From the NCBI GenBank assembly GCA_009746045.1, contig RPFO01001712.1, forward strand, positions 1 to 64,000: a DNA stretch of 64,000 nucleotides, in the 5' to 3' direction. The notes below the pieces were generated by a model. It saw nothing but the letters and a program-made list of their open reading frames with translations, did no database searches and was not told where the DNA came from. Each line of letters begins with the position of its first letter. Within the stretch, counting starts at the first letter, position 1. The position numbers and the translations under genes are program-made. Below are positions 19,333 through 27,559 of the stretch, piece by piece. This DNA is from Mesostigma viride. Its lineage: Eukaryota > Streptophyta > Mesostigmatophyceae > Mesostigmatales > Mesostigmataceae.

Positions 19333-20029
19333 TCATCGGGGGCACCCGTTCCTCCTGAAGAGGTCTTCGTACAGCACCAGGCCGTCCTCGAACCTCTTCG
19401 AATTGTTGCAGCCGTAGCAAAGTAGCTTGGTGTTGCCGCCGCAGTAACTCCTGTTCAGCGGGTCGATCTTGTCCAGGGATAGAGTGTCCTCCTTCGCCTT
19501 CCCGCGCAACACAAAGGGTTTGGCGCACAGCTCGCAGTACGGCGCGCGCAAGAACCTGTCGTACAGTTTCCTCACTTGCTCGGTGCCGAGACACGGCGCG
19601 ACTCCGTCTTTAGCCATGCGCGCGTTGGCGTTCCTGGCGGACTTTGTTATGTACCTCCACACGGCATGTCTGCTCCGGGGGGGGCAGGATAGCAGGGGAG
19701 CGGTAGGGGCGAAAGGGGCGATGCGGCTTGCTCAGTCCGCACGCTTCTGCTCTCGACCTCGCCTCCATCCACTTTTTGCGCACGTCGGCTAGCGGCATGT
19801 CGGCGCACTCGAGGCAGGTCCACACGCCCGGCGTGCTGAAAACCGCGGGCATAGGTGCCCCGGTATCAAACCGTATCCCCCTGCCGCACCGGGTGCACCT
19901 CCCCGACCAGCGTCTGGTCGCTTCCAGTATAGGGAAAGGCCTCGCCTTTTTGCCCTGTTTCGCGTGCAAGTATCTCATTCGCGCGTTGTATTGCCTCACA
20001 ATCGTGTCGATTCTGTCACTTATCAGCAT
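19333..20029 (-). CDS. HNH-like zinc protein (frameshifted)
   Basis: The N-terminal part has a zinc-ribbon-like set (CTRCGRGI ... WTCLECA). The C-terminal part has CELC, then LDKIDPLNRSYCGGN, then LLCYGCNNSKR, the treble-clef arrangement of HNH / endonuclease VII-like proteins. The two parts are in different frames that meet at the G8 run near 19676. The catalytic first His of a classical HNH is not evident (LDKIDP replaces the DHI/DHV type), so activity is uncertain. The stop at 19333 may also be early: an alternative frame continues to 19259. Confidence 0.55.
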
Positions 20030-20061
20030 GTGGCTTCAACTTCCAACAGTTAATAAACATT

Positions 20062-20092
20062 TATTTCTCTTTCATACAGTGTATATTCGACC
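20062..20092 (+). promoter_or_regulatory. Shared promoter-like element before the membrane paralogues
   Basis: TTTCATACAGTGTATATTCG precedes the ATG at 20093, and TTTCGTACAGTGTATACCGA precedes the ATG at 20623. The block is conserved between the tandem copies and ends 3-4 bases before each ATG. A related CTACAGTGTGGTA precedes the ATG at 51477. It is probably a core promoter. Confidence 0.55.
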
Positions 20093-20570
20093 ATGTCTTT
20101 GTCAGGTGCGGTGTCAAAGCTCAGAGCCCTAACCGCGTTTAAACCCGCGCCCCTTCGTACGCCTAGCAACAAGCCCCTCGGTAAGGGCGTGACACCCGCG
20201 CCGGTACAGGGGGAGTCCATGATGTCCAGTCTAGCCAAGAGCGCGGCCGGGGCCGCCGTCGGCTTCGGCGTGTTCGAAGGCCTCGGCCTTGTTCGGCGGG
20301 AATAAGAGCGCGCCGAGCAGCGCCATCCCCGGGCCGGGGTCGAGCGACCCGCAACAACAACAACAACAACAAGGAGGGGAGGGTAAAACGGGGCTGATCA
20401 TATTCCTCTTGTTCCTCGCCGTCGTCGGCGCGCTCGTTTATTATTTGGTACGCAGCAAGAACGGGGGGGTGAGCTTCCGCATCCCCCGGCCGTCGTTTGC
20501 GGCGATGTCTACGGCGCCAACCGCCCCGCCCCCCCCGTCACTCCCCGCTACTCCTCTAGCCGCGCAATAA
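20093..20570 (+). CDS. Single-span membrane protein, tandem copy A (frameshifted)
   Basis: The N-terminal part (MSLSGAVSKLRALTAFKP) ends in SAAGAAVGFGVFEGLG. In another frame follow GGNKSAPSSAIPGPGSS, a Gln tract (CAA repeats) and a membrane helix (GLIIFLLFLAVVGALVYYLV), then a short proline-rich tail. Copy B shows GGCCTCGGGG where this copy has GGCCTCGG, so two bases are missing near 20285. It is likely a virion or envelope-associated protein with a glycine-zipper-like segment; function unknown. Confidence 0.6.
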
Positions 20571-20622
20571 TCGCACGGAACAAGCGCTAAGTCTATTTTC
20601 TTTCGTACAGTGTATACCGATC

Positions 20623-21250
20623 ATGTCTTTTCTGGCCGGCGCGATGGCGAGGATGATACCCATGATGGCGAGGATGAGGTCTGTCTCCATGGGTAGCAGG
20701 ATGCTAAGGCCGGTGGCGCGCCGAGACTGGGCGGTCCAAAACCCGCGTCGGCACCTAAGCCCGCCGCCACGCCAGCCAAGGGGGGGCTCCCGCATCGGCA
20801 CAAACGCCTAAGCCCGCTACCACGCCGGCCAAGAGTGCCTCTTCCGCGTCGGCACAAAAGCCCGCCAACACGTCTGATCCAAAAGAGGAATCGTTCCTTT
20901 CCAGCATGTTCAAGAGCGCGGCAGGGGCCGCGGTGGGCTTCGGCGTGTTCGAAGGCCTCGGGGCCTTGTTCGGCGGGAAGAAGAGCCCTCCTTCTCCGAG
21001 CAGTGCCATTCCCGGTCCGGGGTCCAGCGACCCACAACAACTACAACAACAGCAACAACAACAAGGGGCGGGGGAGCGCGGGGCTGATTATAACCATGTT
21101 CCTCGCCGTCGTCGGCGCGCTCGTGTATTATTTGGTACGCAGCAAGCAGGGGGGGTGAGCCTACGAATCCCCAAGCCTTCGTTCTCAGCATCTATGGTTC
21201 CGACCCCCCGCCTGTCCCGTCACTCCCGGCGACCCCGCTCGCCGGCATAG
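20623..21250 (+). CDS. Single-span membrane protein, tandem copy B (frameshifted)
   Basis: Second copy of the previous gene, under a near-identical promoter block. Conserved parts are SAAGAAVGFGVFEGLGALFGG, SSAIPGPGSSDPQQ, a Gln tract and the membrane segment (ITMFLAVVGALVYYLVRSK). The parts lie in at least three frames, with changes in the G-runs near 20775, 21070 and 21155. The tail RIPKPSFSAS matches RIPRPSFAAM of copy A. It is a tandem duplication with the same unknown role. Confidence 0.55.
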
Positions 21251-21270
21251 CGGACATCGCCCCCGCATGA

Positions 21271-22243
21271 TCAGCGCACGGGGCAGGCGCCGCTGAGACA
21301 GTCGGCGTCGAGGTTGTCCGTCTCCGCGTGGACGATGCCGACGTAGTCGACGGGGAGAATGCGCGAGGTGTACTTTTTGAAATCGGACTCGGACACCACT
21401 TCCTGGGGCAGGTAGCTGTATCCCAGGTCCGCCGCGTTCTTGGTGGGGTCCACTCGCAGCAGGAAGGAGACGCCCACGTAGGAGTCCCAATTGTTCTCCA
21501 GCCAGTGCAGGATCGAGGGGATCTCTGTGGGGTCGTAGGACACGGTGCAGGACACGTTCTGTTCGCAGTAGTTCTCCATGAGGCTCTTGTACCTCTCCAG
21601 CTGTTCGATGGCCGTCTCGGTGTTGACTTCCACCTCCTCCGTCGAGCCGTCCTTGCGAGTGACCGTCATCTTGGTGAAGGGCACCGTGCAGAACTCGACG
21701 GGGAAGGTGACGAGCACCGAGTCGGACTCAAACGGTTTGTCGACGACCTTGTAGTTGGCCTTCTTGAACCGCTCGACCAGCGGGTCGTGCTTGGAGTAGG
21801 TGATGTTGTTGAAGATGTACCTCCCGAGGGGCTTGTGGACGCCCTCGGGCACCTCCCCCCACTGCCTGGTGCTCATGATCTTGGACAGGGTGCCGCTGGG
21901 CTTGATGCACGTGACGTTCTTTGGCAGGGGCTTTCCGAGCTCCCTGGCCATCTGGTAGGCGGAGGACACTGCCACGTTCTTCATTCTGCGGAAGTCGTAG
22001 GGGTGCAGGTCGGGCCTGGCCACGATTCCGGTCAGGCCCACGCCGCACAGGTGTAGGAACTCGTTGTTGAGGTGCCAGGCCTCTTGCAGTATCTCATCCC
22101 TCAAGTCCACCAACGTCTGGCGATAGTTCATGCGACTGGCCAGGACGAGCGCGCGCTCCAGCCCGGCCTTGTTGCCCTCCTGGAACGCGGTGAGGTTGAC
22201 TTCGGTGAGGTTGCAGAAGGACTTGTTGCCGAGGAGGATCTCA
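21271..22243 (-). CDS. nrdJ: Class II ribonucleotide reductase, exon 4 (C-terminal half)
   Basis: This 3' exon of an adenosylcobalamin-dependent ribonucleoside-triphosphate reductase of the monomeric Lactobacillus type converts NTPs to dNTPs. It starts after a textbook acceptor (TTTCTTTCACTGCAG) at 22243, completes the codon after the active-site NPC, and continues EILLGNKSFCNLTEVNL; the Cys of FCNL is one of the redox pair. Later blocks include HLCGVGLTG and KPSGTLSK. The C-terminus ends DCLSGACPVR, the C-x4-C shuttle expected for this enzyme. With the three other exons it gives about 675 residues, close to the ~740 of the bacterial enzyme. Confidence 0.9.
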
Positions 22244-22351
22244 CTGCAGTGAAAGAAATGGGTGGGTGGGGGGCAACGTCGCGCGTGTCAGATGATTCCT
22301 GGCGCAATATTAAAAAATATACATGTACTACTACTAGGCATCCAATCACAC

Positions 22352-22678
22352 ATGAAGTGCAAGGGCGTTACTCTTTCCAACCGCAAGTGTCGGCGCGATG
22401 TCAGACAGGGACGCAAGTTTTGTTCTTTGCACACGAGCCACGCAACAGGGGCGTATCGCACCCGGTACGTGAGGCGTCACCGCATGCGTTCGGGTGACAC
22501 CATAGTAAAGTGGCAACTAGACAGAGCCATCCAAGGGCTTAGCCAAAACGACCAGTCCGCTATCCTTCAGGCGCTGGGGATGAAGGGCCAGGTCCGCAAA
22601 CGCGATACGATCGACTACAACTTTGACAGGAAGAAACTGGACACGGGGGTGAGGGATTACATGGACACTCGACGCTAG
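22352..22678 (+). CDS. Zinc-motif protein nested in reductase intron 3
   Basis: 108 residues, antisense to the reductase. The N-terminus is the shared module (KCKGVTLSNRKC ... KFCSLH), followed by a basic stretch (YRTRYVRRHRMR) and a helical body (VKWQLDRAIQGLSQNDQSAI). The start at 22352 is preceded by AT-rich ATATTAAAAAATATAC. Its TAG stop shares the palindrome CTAG (22675-22678) with the stop of the convergent minus-strand ORF. Confidence 0.65.
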   Translation: MKCKGVTLSNRKCRRDVRQGRKFCSLHTSHATGAYRTRYVRRHRMRSGDTIVKWQLDRAIQGLSQNDQSAILQALGMKGQVRKRDTIDYNFDRKKLDTGVRDYMDTRR

Positions 22679-23619
22679 AACAGGACACTGGACTCATATA
22701 TAGAAAACGCGAGGGCGGCGCGTGGCCGTCGGACGGCGCTTTGGCTTCGAGGCGAGACGTCTATAACCAACACGCCTTTGCCTGTGCCTCTGTGCGTGCC
22801 CCGTGGTCGCCGTGACGTACTGCAGCTGCGGGCCCGTCCTATCCATAACCGTAAACCTCGCTCGCGACCCCGGACCGCGTCCTCCGTCGTCATCATCACC
22901 GCCCTCGTCCCCCCCCCTCCGTTGTCTATGTCATCGTCGTCGTCGTATTCGTCCGGGTTCGAGCGGCGACCCCTGCGCTTCTTTGGTCTGGCCTTCGCCC
23001 TCGCCTTCCTGCGCTCTTCCTTCGCCTTCCAAACCCGGTCATCTGTGGTGTCGCGACCCGCGTCGTATTCTACTTCCGAATCTTCGCCATCGTTGCTTTC
23101 GTTATAGAAATTGGCGGCCTTCTTAGTAGTGGCCCGCGAAGGTCTGCTAGACTTGTCCAGGGCCGTCCACAATTCTCTCGCCCGGTTATTGAACTCCTTT
23201 ATCAGAGCATTGGTAAGCGCCGTCCTCCCAACCCCGACCGACTTGAGGACGGAGTACAGGAAGCGCATCACCCGGAAGACGAGTACGCCACCGTCCCCCC
23301 GCCCCCCTATGTTCACCCCAACCGCTTGCACCCCAGGCTTCCTCACAACAACTTCACCACGCGTCGTCAAAAAGACGGAAGCGAGAGAGCCGTCCGCGTG
23401 TAATGCGATGTCAATCCCTCGGAAGGGGAACAGAGGGGATCCGCTATTTCCGAACCCGCCCGGGTTGGGTGTCGGGTGCAAGGCGAAGAGGAGGAACTTT
23501 AACGATTCGAATAGCGATATGAGCTCGCGACCGCGCTTCTTTTTTGTCACTGTCGCGGGCGCGGGCCTTTTTGCGTGCGGTCTCTTTGCAGTCACTTTTT
23601 GACTCTTACCGGGAGGCAT
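22675..23619 (-). CDS. Unknown ORF nested in reductase intron 3
   Basis: The frame is continuous with exon 3, but the natural start is the ATG at 23619 (MPPGKSQKVTAKR), inside the intron. Upstream is TTTTATGTGCGCGCTTAGGTATAC, matching elements before other minus-strand genes. The ~314-residue product has a basic N-terminus (a possible nuclear signal), a β-rich middle (DIALHADGSLASVFLTTRGE), and a very charged C-terminal part with acidic (YDDDDDID) and basic (KARAKARPKKRRGRR) tracts. No family recognised. Confidence 0.55.
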   Translation of the reverse strand: MPPGKSQKVTAKRPHAKRPAPATVTKKKRGRELISLFESLKFLLFALHPTPNPGGFGNSGSPLFPFRGIDIALHADGSLASVFLTTRGEVVVRKPGVQAVGVNIGGRGDGGVLVFRVMRFLYSVLKSVGVGRTALTNALIKEFNNRARELWTALDKSSRPSRATTKKAANFYNESNDGEDSEVEYDAGRDTTDDRVWKAKEERRKARAKARPKKRRGRRSNPDEYDDDDDIDNGGGGTRAVMMTTEDAVRGRERGLRLWIGRARSCSTSRRPRGTHRGTGKGVLVIDVSPRSQSAVRRPRAALAFSIYESSVLF

Positions 23620-23692
23620 AAGACGAGTATACCTAAGCGCGCACATAAAATTATAGGAGTACGTGCACAGGTAAGATGCAGAGTGGGCGTAC

Positions 23693-24087
23693 CAACAGGG
23701 ATTAACTCCTTTGCACCATGGCGCGCGCTTGATGGCGACTCCCAGGTTGAAGAGGCCCGGCTCGGATCCGCCGGAGTCGAGCATGATGGCGAAGATCTCC
23801 TCCAGCTGTTTCTTCGAAGGCCGCTTGCGGAAGATGAGGCTGTTGTTGGACTGCTGGCGGTGTGCGTGCGACACCCACCACTCCTTCTTGGCGGCTGCGA
23901 ACTCCTTCCACTCGGGGTCGCCGTAGTCCATGAGCGCGATCTCGGCGGACCGGCGACTGCTCAACATCGTGCCCAGGTGGTTCACGATGTCTAAGATGTC
24001 CATCTTGGTGAGCAGCTGGTCGGCGCGCATGGACAGGATCTTGGCGATGGCCAGGAACGCCCTGGAGATGTTCTCGTCACCCGAGCT
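23693..24087 (-). CDS. nrdJ: Class II ribonucleotide reductase, exon 3
   Basis: Begins at 24087 after the acceptor CACCACACAG with SSGDENISRAFLAIAKIL. It contains DILDIVNHLG, RRSAEIALMDYGDPE, SNNSLIF and SGGSEPGLFNL, and ends GVNPC plus two bases of the next codon. These are the conserved blocks of the catalytic barrel; the Cys of NPC is the expected thiyl-radical residue. Length 395 nt, entering in phase 0 and leaving after two codon bases. The open frame continues into the intron, which misleads simple ORF calling. Confidence 0.88.
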
Positions 24088-24244
24088 CTGTGTGGTGATA
24101 AATGACAGACGGGGCATGTGGAATGGACGTGCATGCGGCACCACTCCTGTCAGGCAAACAGTGTTGTTTAGACGTTGGTACAGTCTTCCCGCGTGTCCGG
24201 TGGTGCGTCACACCACAGCTGAAATTGTCCGTCAAAAGGTAAGG

Positions 24245-25111
24245 ATGTCCGCGCTCGTCCACTACCTGACGCCCGCGGACGGGGCGAAGGAGGACGCCAG
24301 GTTTGCAGGCAAGATCAGGGTGACGGACGATGGCAGAATTTCTGTGTATGATGCAATGGCAGCTATCGGGATTTCACCACCCAAGGTTTACTGGTCGCGT
24401 ATTGGGAAGGACCACCCCGAAGTGGTAACTGGTTGTTACCACTTCCGATTTCCCGGCCAGGGCCAGCGAGACACCCCTGTCACTGACCGCCAAGGGATGA
24501 CCAAGATCATAATGCTGCTACCCGGCAAGATTGCGGCCAAGTTCAGGGACCAGGTGTCGGTCCTCCTCGAGCGCTACCTTAATGCTGACCGCTCTTTGGC
24601 TGAGGACATTCTGAAGAGGGCGGATGCCAATGACGGCACCATCACCAACCTGGATGAGCACCCTCGCATACAGAGCTCCTGGGCGGCCAAGGAGCTCGGC
24701 GCGTCCATCAAAGGGTACACGGACGCGCACAAGGGCACCGGAAACATATACCCGATCGTCCACAACACTAACAACCTGGCGGTGACGGGGAAGACGGCGG
24801 GCGAGCTAAGGGCGCGATTCGGTGCCAAGGGGTCCTCTCGCGATCTCCACACCAGGCTTCAGAGTGCGGCCATGAGCTACATCCAGATGGCGGAGGCTGA
24901 CAAGATAAACAGGACCGGCGAGCACCCGGTCATCGTGGCCAAGAGGAGCAGGGAGTTTTACGAGCCCGTATTCAAGGCCGACGGGTTGCACGACGTGTTC
25001 GCAGACAGCGAGTGCGTGAGGGATAACGCGAAGGTCATGAGACTGAATCAGAGCGCTAACAAGGCGGTTTCCGCCACAACGCGCCCAAAATGGTCACTTT
25101 CGAGTGCGTAG
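24245..25111 (+). CDS. Bro-N/KilA-N-like DNA-binding protein nested in reductase intron 2
   Basis: 288 residues from the ATG at 24245 (MSALVHYLTPADG); the longer open frame upstream is antisense to exon 3. The N-terminal ~115 residues (ISVYDAMAAIG, HPEVVTGCYHFRFPGQGQRD, TPVTDRQGMTKIIMLLPGK, FRDQVSVLLERYL) match a domain frequent in algal viruses and resemble Bro-N/antirepressor domains in layout. The C-terminal part is helical. It is a probable DNA-binding regulator. The domain name is tentative; no nuclease motif is visible, so it is not a standard homing endonuclease. Confidence 0.6.
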   Translation: MSALVHYLTPADGAKEDARFAGKIRVTDDGRISVYDAMAAIGISPPKVYWSRIGKDHPEVVTGCYHFRFPGQGQRDTPVTDRQGMTKIIMLLPGKIAAKFRDQVSVLLERYLNADRSLAEDILKRADANDGTITNLDEHPRIQSSWAAKELGASIKGYTDAHKGTGNIYPIVHNTNNLAVTGKTAGELRARFGAKGSSRDLHTRLQSAAMSYIQMAEADKINRTGEHPVIVAKRSREFYEPVFKADGLHDVFADSECVRDNAKVMRLNQSANKAVSATTRPKWSLSSA

Positions 25112-25366
25112 TTCAGTGGCTTTAAGCCCCCGTGCCCGTTTGCAGCCCGCTTTGCGCATCTTTTTATCCCTCGCCCTGTACTTGATAAGGAGGTCCCTCG
25201 GGAGCAGATAGAGCCCGTACTGCCGCACTTGGCCGAACCGCACGCAGGTCCGAGCGTTCCCCCACTGCTTCCCTGAGGGGCGCCTGCCTATCCCGCAGTA
25301 GTTCCTGGCCCGCACAATCTCTTCGTCCTTCGATAGTTTCAACGGCATGTGATTATTCTTACCCAT
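25094..25366 (-). CDS. Small YCG-motif protein nested in reductase intron 2
   Basis: 90 residues, same strand as the reductase. The central motif is YCG-x3-RPSGKQWGN-x3-C-x3-GQVRQYG. It is repeated in the N-terminus of the OTU-SET protein at 63.9 kb (YFCGSGDVP and FCGVKGRPGAKYGS) and resembles a short motif common in giant-virus proteins. The ends are basic (KKMRKAGCKRARG). Function is unknown. Confidence 0.6.
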   Translation of the reverse strand: MGKNNHMPLKLSKDEEIVRARNYCGIGRRPSGKQWGNARTCVRFGQVRQYGLYLLPRDLLIKYRARDKKMRKAGCKRARGLKATELRTRK

Positions 25367-25405
25367 TGCAGATAAAGTTTATGAGGGAATGGACCAGTCA
25401 CTTAC

Positions 25406-25691
25406 TACCCAGCCGTATCCTCGCAGACGCTCCCCGGGGGGTCTTATTTCGGCGAAGTCGAGGACGAGGTGGTCGGCCGGGTACTTGCCGGCGAGCAGTT
25501 TGCCCGCCGCCTTGGCCCACGCGACCGCCGAATCGCCCACGCTGATTCGCCAGGTCTTGGACATCGGCTCCCATGTCTCCTGGTTGGACTCCCTCCCCCC
25601 ACTCGCGACCCTCGTAGACCGGATGACGGAGATGTCAGGGATGGCCTGCGCGAACCCGTTCAGAGTGCCGGTCACTGGCACGAACCCGACC
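25406..25691 (-). CDS. nrdJ: Class II ribonucleotide reductase, exon 2
   Basis: 286 nt between the acceptor GTCTGCTGCAG (exon starts at 25691) and the donor GTAAGT. It encodes VGFVPVTGTLNGFAQAIPDI, then ETWEPMSKTWRISVGDSA, AWAKAAGKLLAGKYPADHL, VLDFAEIRPPGERLRGYGWV. These are characteristic of B12-dependent RTPR, including the VGDS and LLAGK blocks. The first base completes a Gly codon from exon 1, giving GCGVGF. Confidence 0.88.
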
Positions 25692-26433
25692 CTGCAGCAG
25701 ACGCGTGATGTGCGTTCGATCGGGTGTTTTTGTGTGCCGTTAGTAACGAGGATGGACGCACCGAAAGAGGATTGGAGGGCGAGTATGGACGCGAGACATA
25801 AGAATGAAGTCATGTCAGCTGACGAGCTCGCCGACGAGTGTCTAATAAAGGTGTATTTCGCAAACAAGATTCGCCAAGCTCGCTTCAAAAACCTGGAGGT
25901 CGATCAGGACTTATTGGAATACGCGATCCGCACCAAGTCTGTACTGGGACGAGCCTACCGCCGCCGTTCAGACTTCATTCGTATGGGTCCGGTCGTCGTC
26001 GGATGCGATCACGGATGCTTTCATGGCGACAACTCTCACGGTCAAGGGGCCAATACGTGTGGCGCCAATTGTACCGATGATGCATACACCGGCAAAGACA
26101 GAAACAAGGATATCCTGATGACGTGCAAGCGGCAGATAGATAACAGCGATGTCGTGATCGCGACCATCAACAAGGAGGCGGACTGTCACGGAACCTTGAT
26201 GGAGATCGGGTATGCTCACGGACGCGGCATCCCCGTGCTGGTCATGTTCGATCCAGAAATGAGCGAGGAGGCGAGACGAGAATTTTGGTTTGCGGCTCAA
26301 ATGTCACAGTCTCGGCCTCTCCCGTACCACCACCGGTACATTTTTCGTCACGTGAAAGAGCTGTCGCCGTTCTTGGATTACAAGCAATACCGGAATTACA
26401 TCAAATCCCTCCTCAAATATAGATGTGACTCAC
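25692..26433 (-). other. Intron 1 of the reductase (742 nt), carrying one ORF
   Basis: Donor is GTGAGT at 26433, a near-perfect consensus; acceptor is CTGCTGCAG ending at 25692. An ORF on the opposite strand (25752-26450) fills it and runs 17 bases into exon 1. Confidence 0.82.
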
Positions 26434-26450
26434 CCGCACCCCTGGAGTAG
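25752..26450 (+). CDS. Nucleoside 2-deoxyribosyltransferase-like protein nested in reductase intron 1
   Basis: 232 residues from the ATG at 25752. The pattern fits the nucleoside deoxyribosyltransferase fold: an early IKVYFANKI strand, a Cys/His-rich loop (CDHGCFHGDNSHGQG), then a QIDNSDVVIATI strand, then HGTLMEIGYAHGRGIPVLV, which holds the Glu expected as nucleophile. It would exchange bases on deoxynucleosides or hydrolyse them, fitting with the reductase around it. The Cys-rich insertion is unusual for the family. The frame is also open upstream of 25752, antisense to exon 2. Confidence 0.6.
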   Translation: MDAPKEDWRASMDARHKNEVMSADELADECLIKVYFANKIRQARFKNLEVDQDLLEYAIRTKSVLGRAYRRRSDFIRMGPVVVGCDHGCFHGDNSHGQGANTCGANCTDDAYTGKDRNKDILMTCKRQIDNSDVVIATINKEADCHGTLMEIGYAHGRGIPVLVMFDPEMSEEARREFWFAAQMSQSRPLPYHHRYIFRHVKELSPFLDYKQYRNYIKSLLKYRCDSPAPLE

Positions 26451-26806
26451 AAGCCACAGGACGTCCACCACGTCGTAGACGGTCTCCACCTCGGTGAAGC
26501 TGCAGTTGAACATGCACGACTCCCTCCGCCGGCTCAGCTCGGTCCCCCCAGGAACAGCGTGCGGCCGGCGGGGGCGATCCTCCTGTTGAGGATGTGGTGG
26601 TGCAGCTCGGAGAGCTCGTCCATCTCGATGGAGTTCAGAGGCTGCCCTTTCGCCCTGACCCACAGCCACTTTTGGTGGCCCACGACCCTGTCGACCACGT
26701 TTTCCCACGTCTCGAGCCGTCCGCTGCCGTCGATGGGGCGATGGTACGTCCTCAGTTCGATCGCCATGGCCCTGTCGGTGGGCGTGGTGACGGCGGAGTC
26801 CGTCAT
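26434..26806 (-). CDS. nrdJ: Class II ribonucleotide reductase, exon 1 (N-terminus, one frameshift)
   Basis: Starts at the ATG at 26806 (MTDSAVTTPTDRAMA). It shows TYHRPIDGSGRLETWENVV, RVVGHQKWLW, IAPAGRTLFLGG, then in the next frame TELSRRRESCMFNCSF and LWLLLQGCG. The frame change sits at a G6 run (plus-strand C6 near 26546-26551) that should be G7. MFNC probably supplies the second Cys of the redox pair. It ends two bases into a Gly codon at the GTGAGT donor. Confidence 0.85.
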
Positions 26807-26903
26807 GTGTCCAGCCGCGTTGTATATCTAGTTACGCAGATTATTGTCGGTCGGTAAGCACACACGAGCGCTAAATATTTTCTAGAGATGTAAGTATAAC
26901 TCC

Positions 26904-27157
26904 ATGGTTCACGTCAACGTCGGTCCCATCGCCATCTGCGCCGTCTCCGCCTTCATCCTCTTCCACACGTCCACGAGCATCTGCGCTCTCCGCAAGGACG
27001 GGTTCAAGTCGTGCAAGACCTCCCCCCCGATTGGAAGTGTTTCTGGACGAAGTGGGGCGTCATGATCCTGGGTCTCGGCGCGGCGAGTATGCTGTTGTGG
27101 AAGGCTCACATCGAGGACGCGAAACTGCGGGGGGGTTTCCGTGATGTCCTCATGTAG
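26904..27157 (+). CDS. Small two-helix membrane protein (one frameshift)
   Basis: ATG at 26904 (MVHVNVGPIAICAVSAFILF) gives one hydrophobic segment, a Cys-containing loop (GFKSCKTSPP), then after a C7 run at about 27021-27028 a second frame with WGVMILGLGAASMLLWKAHI and a stop at 27157. Adding one C joins them into an 84-residue protein. The two halves read naturally together. Neighbouring small genes are also membrane proteins. Confidence 0.55.
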
Positions 27158-27187
27158 AAAAATGCCGCAGTACTAACTATATACGAG

Positions 27188-27544
27188 ATGGACTACGCCC
27201 ACAAGCCCTGGATCCCGGCGCTGGTCACGGCAATACCGCAAATGGCGCTACTCGGGATCGCGATTTTCCTCCTCGTGCGCGTACGATCGTCCGTGTCAGA
27301 CTCCATCGCGTCCTTGTGGTGTACGTTCACGTTGCGTCCAGGCGAACAGGAGTGCAAGGAGAAGACGTCGGCTAACGTCAAGGACATGTTCGGAGGCACG
27401 GTCGGCGTGGTTGCAGCCGGTGCGGTCGGTGCGTTCGGTCTTTCTAAACTGATGCAAAGGCGCAACCGCCCCGTGGTCGTCGAAGGGCCTCAGCGACCCT
27501 ACTCGACGTCGCCGTGGAGACCACGCGGACGGGGCAAGTTTTGA
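27188..27544 (+). CDS. Two-helix membrane protein
   Basis: 118 residues. First hydrophobic segment is at about 10-30 (LVTAIPQMALLGIAIFLLVR) and the second, Gly/Ala-rich, at about 69-87 (GGTVGVVAAGAVGAFGLSKL). The C-terminus is basic and Pro/Arg-rich (YSTSPWRPRGRGKF). The ATG at 27188 follows ACTATATACGAG, a TATA-like sequence. No family recognised; virion membrane location inferred. Confidence 0.6.
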   Translation: MDYAHKPWIPALVTAIPQMALLGIAIFLLVRVRSSVSDSIASLWCTFTLRPGEQECKEKTSANVKDMFGGTVGVVAAGAVGAFGLSKLMQRRNRPVVVEGPQRPYSTSPWRPRGRGKF

Positions 27545-27559
27545 CTCACGTAAATTGAT

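Larger units (their letters stand above)
22244..23692 (-). other. Intron 3 of the reductase (1449 nt), carrying two ORFs
   Basis: Donor is GTACGC at 23692; acceptor is CACTGCAG ending at 22244. Joining 23693 to 22243 keeps the frame and rebuilds N-P-C-x-E, the catalytic motif. Two convergent ORFs (22352-22678 plus, 22675-23619 minus) fill most of it. It is spliceosome-like (GT-AG with a pyrimidine tract); no group I or II core or homing endonuclease is visible. Confidence 0.8.
24088..25405 (-). other. Intron 2 of the reductase (1318 nt), carrying two ORFs
   Basis: Donor is GTAAGT at 25405 and acceptor is CCACACAG ending at 24088, phase 0. Splicing joins YGWV to SSGDEN, as in the protein family. 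It holds a DNA-binding-type ORF on the plus strand (24245-25111) and a Cys-motif ORF on the minus strand (25094-25366), overlapping tail to tail by 18 bp. Confidence 0.82.

Noticed and set aside
21271-26806. Group I intron or intein in the reductase
   Set aside because: No intein splice residues at the borders and no group I core seen. GT-AG borders with pyrimidine tracts give in-frame joins at all three sites.
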